Part shown: positions 1 through 4,753 of the stretch, piece after piece
Numbering within the stretch: position 1 is the stretch's first letter
Layout of the letters: each line of letters starts with the position of its first letter
DNA from: Candidatus Aegiribacteria sp.
GTDB taxonomy: Bacteria; Fermentibacterota; Fermentibacteria; Fermentibacterales; JCC-6
DNA length: 6,062 bases
Direction: 5' to 3'
Assembly: GCA_030642525.1 (NCBI GenBank)
Contig: DAOWNO010000141.1
Coordinates: 1 to 6,062, forward strand
Notes under the pieces: model-generated
The model's database searches: none
What the model saw: the letters and a program-made list of their open reading frames with translations, nothing else
What the model was told of the DNA's origin: nothing
Position numbers and translations under genes: made by a program

Positions 1-53
1 GGAAAGATGGTACAGAGGATAAGATTATCGATGACGGTGTTTTCGTAATTTAG
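1..53 (+). CDS. 3' end of an upstream gene (partial, product unknown)
   Basis: In the frame starting at base 3 an open frame enters from the left edge and ends at the TAG at 51-53, giving a 16-residue tail that reads KDGTEDKIIDDGVFVI. The tail is acidic and then hydrophobic. The TAG is part of the AGGAG ribosome binding site of the next gene, the tight packing expected inside an operon. Frame 1 also stays open until a TAA at 46-48, so the frame choice is not certain. Too little is present to name a product. Confidence 0.45.
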   Translation, partial: KDGTEDKIIDDGVFVI

Positions 54-62
54 GAGTGTATT

Positions 63-245
63 ATGCTTGATGAAAGATTACTTTCTATTCTTGCCTGTCC
101 GAAGTGCAAGGGCGAACTGGAATACAGAACGGATCCCGAAGAGGTACTCATATGTCATTCCTGTGCCCTTGTATATGAAGTGAAGGATGATATTCCGATA
201 ATGCTTATCGAGGAAGCCACTCCATTAAATAGTGACAGGCACTAA
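63..245 (+). CDS. Trm112/YcaR-like (UPF0434) small zinc-binding protein
   Basis: A 60-residue protein that matches the bacterial Trm112-like/YcaR family over its whole length. It opens with MLDERLLSILACPKCKGEL, has a CPxC knuckle at Cys12/Cys15 and a CxxC knuckle at Cys31/Cys34, and then the family signature DDIPIMLIEEA at 42-52. The four cysteines form a complete predicted zinc ribbon; some relatives, such as E. coli YcaR, keep fewer. In eukaryotes and archaea Trm112 is an activating partner of methyltransferases acting on tRNA, rRNA and release factor. The role of the short bacterial homologues is not settled, so a partner-protein role is inferred. The start is supported by AGGAG at 52-56, six bases upstream. 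It lies directly behind an apparent upstream gene and 29 bases before the DUF167 gene, so co-transcription is likely. The product is presumably cytosolic. Confidence 0.92.
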   Translation: MLDERLLSILACPKCKGELEYRTDPEEVLICHSCALVYEVKDDIPIMLIEEATPLNSDRH

Positions 246-274
246 TTAAAGACGAGCAAAAAAAAGTTAATAAA

Positions 275-571
275 ATGCCTAAATATGGCAAACAGGTAAA
301 CAGTAAACAGCATGCGATACATCTGGAGATCAAGGTCATTCCCCGGGCATCCAGGACGGAAGTCAGGGGAAGAATGGCTGACGGAACACTTAGAATCGCG
401 CTCAACGCTCCCCCTGCAGACGGAAAAGCCAACAGAGAACTGCAGAAGTTCCTTGCCGGAGAATTCGGTACATCGCTTCCATCCATAAGATTGCTGTCCG
501 GCATTACTTCCAGAAGGAAACTTGTATCCATAGATGTTCACTCGAAATTGCCGGATTGGCTCAGGGAATGA
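275..571 (+). CDS. DUF167/YggU family protein
   Basis: A 98-residue protein of the DUF167 (YggU) family, typical in length apart from about ten extra residues at the N terminus. The core begins near residue 17 with HLEIKVIPRAS. The family hallmark APPADGKAN lies at 45-53, followed by the helix RELQKFLAGEFG and the later strand motif SGITSRRKL. These small alpha/beta proteins are widely conserved and have no established biochemical role. The ATG at 275 has no recognisable Shine-Dalgarno sequence; it follows an A-rich leader with a run of eight A at 258-265, and no better in-frame start is seen before the core. The stop codon (569-571) overlaps the ATG of the large ATPase gene as ATGA, implying translational coupling. 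In several bacterial lineages DUF167 genes sit near cell-division or ileS genes, which loosely fits ileS lying downstream here. Confidence 0.9.
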   Translation: MPKYGKQVNSKQHAIHLEIKVIPRASRTEVRGRMADGTLRIALNAPPADGKANRELQKFLAGEFGTSLPSIRLLSGITSRRKLVSIDVHSKLPDWLRE

Positions 572-3441
572 CAGTCAGATCGTCCAAACTCTACCGCGGA
601 GCCATGGTAGGGCGCGAACATCAACTTGCTCAGGCGGTTTCTCTCTTTTCAGGGCTGGAAACCGGTGATTCTCCCGGCATGCTCTGTTACTGGGCTCCCG
701 CAGGTATAGGCAAGTCCAGGCTTGTAAGGGAGATCGATGCAGCTCTTCCGGATACGGAATTCATCTTTATTGAGGCCGATCAGGTTCCGGGCACTGACCC
801 TCTGGCTGATTTCTTCCGGGAGTGGTTCAATCTTGATGCAGGAGCTTCGGAGAAGAAGAACTCCGAGAATTTCCAGCACGTCTGGGAAGGATTCCTTCTC
901 AACCTGGAACTCCGGACAGATTATCCTGTTCATCATCTGGTTGACGAACTCCTGGAAGCCAGACCTTTTCTCGAAAGTGTTTCAGGGATTTCTCTGGAAT
1001 CCGGGTCGATAGTACACCAGCTTGAACCATCGCAGCGGGCAGAGAAAATTTCAATATCGATAACTTCATTTTTCACAGCTCTTTCAATTCTGCAGCCTGT
1101 TGTTGTGGTAATGGAGAATATCCAGTGGTTTTCCCGCGAGAGTATCCAGATCTTTGAGAGGATGCTCAGGGCAGCTTCCGGATTTCCACTCGGCTTCATT
1201 TCGACGGGAAGACCGGATTCTACCGGATCCCAGCCTGTATTTCCATCCGTTGATTCTGCTTCGGGGTCTGCCGTAGTATTTCTCAGCGGACTTTCAAAAA
1301 AGGATATCACCCCGTTTGTGGAAAAACTCACCGGTATTGAGCCTGAGCGGAAACTGGTTGACTTTTTGTGGGAAAGAGCGGGAGGAGTCCCGCTGTTTCT
1401 TGAGCAGGTTATTGATTATCTGATTGAAACGAAACAAGTTAACAGAGAAGATGACTGCATTGGCCTGAGCGGATCTGCAACTGAAATTACAGAGTCCATC
1501 AAGGATATGTTCCTGGCCAGAATTCGCATGATGCCTTCGCCAGTTCAGAAGATTGCAGGAACCGCATCTATTCTTGGCAAGTTGTTCAAAAGGGTTGTTC
1601 TCGCTGAACTCACTGAATCTGAAACTATTGAAAATGAACTGGAATCATGTGTTCAAAAGCACATATTCACAGTTGATGGATCTTCCTTTTCATTCGCACA
1701 TATGGTTTTTCGTGAATGGGCTTTCGAGCTCATCCCCTCTCATGAACAGGAAATGCTTCACCTGAAGGCCGGTCAGATAATTGAAGTACTTCATGACGGC
1801 AGCACTTCCGCATCCCATCTAGAAGAGATCGCCAGCCATTTCCAGCTGGGCGGTGATAATCTGAAAGCTGCCATGTATATCAGGAAAACTGCGGAGGTCT
1901 TAACTGATAATTTCGAGAACAGTGCAGCAATTTCAATGTACGGAAGACTTGCTTCCATGGTCTCGGATCCGGAAAGGACAGAGGTTGATCTGGATCTGGC
2001 AGGTGTTTACCGGAATGCCGGATTGCTTAACGAAGGTATAGATCTGCTGGTCGGTACAATGAAAAGGATCTGTGGAGATCCTTTGATTGATGATTCACTG
2101 AAGGCCAGAGTGATGCTGAAACTGGGGACTAATCTGGGTTCTTCGGGAAAGCTGAAACAGGCGGAGAAAATGCTTCGGGACTGCCTGAAAACGTTTTCGC
2201 GGATAGATGACCTGCGACACATGTCTGTCGCGACGAGGCAACTTGGTTTAATTGCAAGAACAGCAGGAAGAATTGAAGAAGCTGTAACTCTCGGTGAAGA
2301 ATCTATTGATCTTGCGCGAAAATCAGGGATTCCTCTGGAGATCTGCGCTTCGCTTTACTGGGCTGCGATAACTTACAGGCAATTGGGTCAGTACGATATA
2401 ATGATGGAATATACAGAGGAGCAGGTCAGGCTTGCGCAGGAAACGGGTCTGATAAAGAGCATCATCGCCGGATATGACAATCTTATGAGAGTACATATCT
2501 ACAACAGAGATTACGACAGAGCTGAAAATGTTCATGCAAAACTCAGGAAAGCTGCTGAGAAAACAGCGAACTGGGCCGCACTGAGTACTGCCACAAGCAA
2601 GCTTGGCATCATTCATCTTCGAAAAGCTGAATGGGAACAGGCGATTGACTGTTTCATGCAATGTGTAACCCTCAGCATCAAAACAGGCAACCTCAGGGCT
2701 AAGTGCGCTGCATTAGGCAACCTCGCGCACGCTTCGATAAGGATAGAGAATATAGATGCTGCTCTGGAGTACGCAACCGAGCTGATAGATACTGCTTCAG
2801 TCATAGGTTTCAGATCAGGCCTGATGTCAGGCTATGCCAGAATGGGGTACATCTTCTCTCTCAAAGGAGATTATGAATCAGCGCTTGATTGTGTTCAAAC
2901 ACAGATTGAACATGCAGAGGCGATAGGTGATATACGTAATCTGTCTGAAGGGTGGGCCGCAATCGCTCTGATTCAGTTCCAGCTTGATGAATCTGAGGCA
3001 GCAATCGTAAGTATCAACAAAGCACTGGAGAATTCCCGGAAAGCCAATGATATGGTTTCCTTCAGCAGCCAGCTTGAACTGAGGGGAAAGATTTTCTCAC
3101 TGAACTACGAATTCGATAAAGCGGAGAAGGATCTCAGGGAAGCTCTTGATCTGACCGAGGGCAGAAAAGGCAGGGAGAAGATTGTCTACAGCAGCAGGCT
3201 GTATCTGGAAGTCATCAAGGCGGAGAGAGGCGATAAAAACGCATCCGCGAGACTTCTTGGAATGCTTGAAGAAGCTCCTGATCGAAATTATAGAGCAGAA
3301 ATTCTTTACAATCACTGGAAACTGACAGGTGATTCTGAATCGGCTTCAGCAGGCAGAACGCTGCTTGAGGAGATCCACAGTGAGAGACCTCAACCCGTAA
3401 TAAAAAAGTGGCTTGATTCGCTTCCTGCTGAAAACGGATAA
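568..3441 (+). CDS. Large ATPase-TPR protein (AAA_16/STAND-like NTPase with long tetratricopeptide array)
   Basis: A predicted cytosolic 957-residue protein of the type often annotated 'predictor ATPase' or MalT/LAL-like. Residues 13-20 (MVGREHQL) match the FVGRE entry motif. Walker A is APAGIGKS at 43-50 with Lys49 and Ser50 present. The Walker B region is VVVVMENIQW at 178-187, where the usual D/E-D pair reads E183-N184. Further family landmarks are a STGRP strand end (212-216), GGVPLFLE (272-279) and a winged-helix-like segment ending in FSFAHMVFREW (374-384). From about residue 415 the chain is helical TPR-like repeat; residues 508-867 hold nine repeats of exactly 40 residues. No HTH, cyclase, kinase or protease domain is visible at either end, so it probably acts as a nucleotide-dependent scaffold or sensor (inferred). 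I chose the ATG at 568 because it overlaps the DUF167 stop as ATGA; a TTG at 556 would add four residues. Confidence 0.88.
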   Translation: MTVRSSKLYRGAMVGREHQLAQAVSLFSGLETGDSPGMLCYWAPAGIGKSRLVREIDAALPDTEFIFIEADQVPGTDPLADFFREWFNLDAGASEKKNSENFQHVWEGFLLNLELRTDYPVHHLVDELLEARPFLESVSGISLESGSIVHQLEPSQRAEKISISITSFFTALSILQPVVVVMENIQWFSRESIQIFERMLRAASGFPLGFISTGRPDSTGSQPVFPSVDSASGSAVVFLSGLSKKDITPFVEKLTGIEPERKLVDFLWERAGGVPLFLEQVIDYLIETKQVNREDDCIGLSGSATEITESIKDMFLARIRMMPSPVQKIAGTASILGKLFKRVVLAELTESETIENELESCVQKHIFTVDGSSFSFAHMVFREWAFELIPSHEQEMLHLKAGQIIEVLHDGSTSASHLEEIASHFQLGGDNLKAAMYIRKTAEVLTDNFENSAAISMYGRLASMVSDPERTEVDLDLAGVYRNAGLLNEGIDLLVGTMKRICGDPLIDDSLKARVMLKLGTNLGSSGKLKQAEKMLRDCLKTFSRIDDLRHMSVATRQLGLIARTAGRIEEAVTLGEESIDLARKSGIPLEICASLYWAAITYRQLGQYDIMMEYTEEQVRLAQETGLIKSIIAGYDNLMRVHIYNRDYDRAENVHAKLRKAAEKTANWAALSTATSKLGIIHLRKAEWEQAIDCFMQCVTLSIKTGNLRAKCAALGNLAHASIRIENIDAALEYATELIDTASVIGFRSGLMSGYARMGYIFSLKGDYESALDCVQTQIEHAEAIGDIRNLSEGWAAIALIQFQLDESEAAIVSINKALENSRKANDMVSFSSQLELRGKIFSLNYEFDKAEKDLREALDLTEGRKGREKIVYSSRLYLEVIKAERGDKNASARLLGMLEEAPDRNYRAEILYNHWKLTGDSESASAGRTLLEEIHSERPQPVIKKWLDSLPAENG
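2089..3168 (+). repeat. Nine tandem TPR-like repeats with exact 120-base (40-residue) period
   Basis: Inside the ATPase gene, residues 508-867 divide into nine units of exactly 40 residues with no insertions between them, starting at bases 2089, 2209, 2329, 2449, 2569, 2689, 2809, 2929 and 3049. Each unit has a first helix, a turn around positions 20-22 (such as GDYESAL, AEWEQAI, RDYDRAE, GRIEEAV), a second helix with a small residue at position 25, and most end in a small turn like KTG, AIG or VIG. The 40-residue spacing is the longer TPR type found in MalT-, Rap- and LGN-like proteins rather than the classical 34. The units are diverged at DNA level. Looser repeats flank both sides. Confidence 0.8.
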
Positions 3442-3459
3442 TCAGCACAGATTTCATTA

Positions 3460-3488
3460 TTGACATGCTCTTTATGGATACCCATCTT
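3460..3488 (+). promoter_or_regulatory. Candidate sigma70-type promoter before the membrane-protein gene
   Basis: A perfect TTGACA at 3460-3465 is followed by a 17-base spacer and CATCTT at 3483-3488, which keeps A2, T3 and T6 of TATAAT. It lies in the 71-base gap between the ATPase stop and the membrane-protein start. The -10 match is weak and the organism's consensus is unknown, so this is tentative. Confidence 0.35.
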
Positions 3489-3501
3489 TACTTAACTGAA
3501 A

Positions 3502-3507
3502 AGGGGG
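3502..3507 (+). promoter_or_regulatory. Ribosome binding site deciding the ATG at 3513
   Basis: The purine run AGGGGG lies five bases upstream of the ATG at 3513. The longer in-frame ATG at 3465 has no such site and would add 16 residues of non-family sequence overlapping the candidate promoter. The later start is therefore preferred. Confidence 0.65.
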
Positions 3508-3512
3508 TTCTA

Positions 3513-4067
3513 ATGGAAAAGAAACGAATGTTCATACTCATCATCGCCGTGATTGGAATAATTGGCGCATTCCTTCCATGGTATTCGATCTTTGGTTCGA
3601 TGAATGTCAGCGGTACCGAGGATGGCGGCTGGCTGGTTGTAATTCTGTTTGCTGCAGGCGGCGCGATCGCCTTCTTTGCGGGAGATAAAATGGAACCTCT
3701 CACGAAGAAGTTCCTCAGCGGCGTCTGGATTCCTGCTGCAATTGCTTTTCTTCTGATACTGACCAAGATATTCAGAAGCAGACCGGGGCTCAGCCTGAGC
3801 ATAGGTATCTGGGTCGTTGCTCTTGCTGCTCTAGCCCAGATATTTGTTACTTTCTTTTTCAAGGGTGCGGCTGGCTGGGATATGCCGAAATCAATGGCGG
3901 ATGTAACCAAAGCCGCCGGGATTCCCACTTCTGAAAAGGGACCTGAAATAGCGGAACCAGCAGCTCCGGCAGCTCCCGTTACTCCGGCAGCTCCGGTTAC
4001 TCCCGCAGCTCCCGCAGCTCCTGAGGTTCAGGAAGAGAAACCCGTTGAACCCGGACCGAACGAATAA
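3513..4067 (+). CDS. Small four-helix membrane protein with Ala/Pro-rich tail (function unknown)
   Basis: A 184-residue protein I cannot assign to a named family. Four hydrophobic segments are visible at about residues 6-24, 39-57, 69-87 and 95-116. Lysine/arginine at 3-5 and KK at 65-66 predict a cytoplasmic N terminus, a cytoplasmic second loop and a cytoplasmic C terminus. The stretch FLPWYSIFGSMNVSGTEDGGW (20-40) resembles the 'LPW...VSG...DGW' pattern seen in many small uncharacterised bacterial membrane proteins, where it forms the first outer loop. After the last helix comes an approximately 68-residue soluble tail with an Ala/Pro/Val/Thr low-complexity stretch at 149-170 and a Glu/Pro-rich end. 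The gene is 71 bases after the ATPase gene, has a possible promoter of its own, and is followed by a strong hairpin, so it may be the last gene of the first unit or a single-gene unit. Confidence 0.75.
   Translation: MEKKRMFILIIAVIGIIGAFLPWYSIFGSMNVSGTEDGGWLVVILFAAGGAIAFFAGDKMEPLTKKFLSGVWIPAAIAFLLILTKIFRSRPGLSLSIGIWVVALAALAQIFVTFFFKGAAGWDMPKSMADVTKAAGIPTSEKGPEIAEPAAPAAPVTPAAPVTPAAPAAPEVQEEKPVEPGPNE
3957..4022 (+). repeat. Low-complexity Ala/Pro repeat with 18-base period
   Basis: Codons 149-170 of the membrane protein encode runs of PAAP separated by VT or AA. Two 18-base units at 3966-3983 and 3984-4001 differ at one base (CCC versus CCG) and both encode PAAPVT. A third, partial unit follows at 4002-4022. 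Near identity at synonymous positions suggests recent slippage or duplication, so copy number may vary between strains. Confidence 0.75.
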
Positions 4068-4092
4068 CTAACCGCTTATAGTACGAAACACA

Positions 4093-4130
4093 AAGCGCTC
4101 CCGCTTTTCAGCGGGGGCGCTTCACTTGTT
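4093..4130 (+). terminator. Probable Rho-independent terminator
   Basis: AAGCGCTCCCGC (4093-4104) pairs with GCGGGGGCGCTT (4111-4122) across the six-base loop TTTTCA: a 12-base-pair stem with one G-U wobble. The 3' side is followed only by the weak T-rich stretch CACTTGTT, so termination may be partial. It lies 25 bases after the membrane-protein stop and separates the two transcription units. Confidence 0.75.
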
Positions 4131-4154
4131 CCGCTGGATATATGTTTGCATAAT
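4126..4154 (+). promoter_or_regulatory. Candidate promoter for the PNP-like/ileS unit
   Basis: TTGTTC at 4126-4131, a 17-base spacer, and CATAAT at 4149-4154 (five of six matches to TATAAT). It begins right after the hairpin terminator and would start transcription near 4161, leaving a leader of about 40 bases before the ATG at 4202. That is too short for a T-box or riboswitch. The -35 keeps only TTG. Confidence 0.42.
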
Positions 4155-4201
4155 CGCTGTTCGTCTTACTGTCTGTTCAGGTATTCGAAGAAGGTGGTTG
4201 A

Positions 4202-4753
4202 ATGTTCGCGGTTCTTCCCGGCAGCTGGAAATGTGATTTTCCCGAATATATTTCAATTCATTTGCGTGCAGGCAGGGAAGAAGCACTGGATTGTGTGAGA
4301 CTCGCTCTTGCAGAAGGAGAAAGACTTTTCCTGATAGGGGCTGAGGGTGTTTCCAGCAGAAACAGGTGGATTGTTGCCTCCGACCATATTGCTTTATTCG
4401 GGAGCAGCCCGCTGATCGGTTCAAACAGAGAGGATCTCGGTCCGAGATTTCCGTCACTGATGAATCTCTATATCACTCCTGACGGACCCTGGGAAAAGGG
4501 CATAATCGGCAGAGTTCCCGAGTGGAGACTTGCTACACCGGCGGAACTTTCGGTAATGGGAACGGACGCGCTTGTTTCGGAAGGAGTAGACGAAGCCGAA
4601 GTGGCAGGTCATGGCGGAGCAAAGGTTATATTTCTTGTAAGATGTCATGGCTGGGATTCCGTTAATACTGAAGTACCACCAGTTAGAGAGGCCGCGGAAG
4701 CAGCGCTCAATTTGTTCAATTCAAAATTCACCGGGGGAGGTGAGGAGCAGTGA
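4202..4753 (+). CDS. Purine nucleoside phosphorylase-like protein, N-terminally short, probable pseudoenzyme
   Basis: A 183-residue protein with clear trimeric-PNP family sequence: SDHIALFGSSPLIGSN at 60-75 and GPRFPSLMNLY at 80-90 match the conserved 'DHINL.G.NPL.G.N...GPRFP...Y' block, and ATPAEL (111-116) and GTDALVSEGVDEAEVA (120-135) match later blocks. PNPs cleave purine nucleosides with phosphate and are usually about 270-290 residues. Here the first ~80 residues, including the GSGL phosphate loop and catalytic GRxHxYEG segment, are absent or reduced to PGSW. The purine-binding Glu of FETPAE is Ala111, and the SxxTN Asn aligns with Cys148. Phosphorolysis is therefore unlikely. The start is firm: AAGGTGG (4191-4197) precedes it, and an in-frame TGA at 4199-4201 blocks extension. 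Its stop overlaps the ileS start as GTGA, implying coupling. It could be a structural or regulatory remnant, or a divergent enzyme. Confidence 0.72.
   Translation: MFAVLPGSWKCDFPEYISIHLRAGREEALDCVRLALAEGERLFLIGAEGVSSRNRWIVASDHIALFGSSPLIGSNREDLGPRFPSLMNLYITPDGPWEKGIIGRVPEWRLATPAELSVMGTDALVSEGVDEAEVAGHGGAKVIFLVRCHGWDSVNTEVPPVREAAEAALNLFNSKFTGGGEEQ
4736..4743 (+). promoter_or_regulatory. Perfect ribosome binding site for ileS, deciding a GTG start
   Basis: GGAGGTGA is fully complementary to the usual 16S rRNA 3' end and stands six bases before the GTG at 4750. It lies inside the end of the PNP-like gene. The GTG also fits the family N terminus, since the following residues NYKDTINLP match the start of bacterial IleRS. 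Confidence 0.8.

Noticed and set aside
933..1331. 132-codon minus-strand open frame within the ATPase gene
   Set aside because: It overlaps the conserved NTPase domain of the forward gene and has no recognisable motif.
3465..3512. Longer N terminus for the membrane protein starting at ATG 3465
   Set aside because: It has no ribosome binding site, overlaps a TTGACA-like element, and adds non-hydrophobic residues before a normal KKR-plus-helix start.
3488..3928. 146-codon minus-strand open frame opposite the membrane protein
   Set aside because: The forward frame has clear transmembrane segments and a good ribosome binding site; the minus frame is its shadow with no supporting signal.
4068..4201. 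Missing N-terminal part of PNP, split off by a frameshift upstream
   Set aside because: The 134 bases before the PNP-like ATG hold a hairpin terminator, a promoter-like site and an in-frame stop, and no GSGL-like coding sequence in any frame. The short form is not a simple frameshift.
4123..4201. T-box leader controlling ileS
   Set aside because: The leader is under 80 bases and shows neither the conserved T-box sequence nor an antiterminator structure; the hairpin precedes the promoter candidate.
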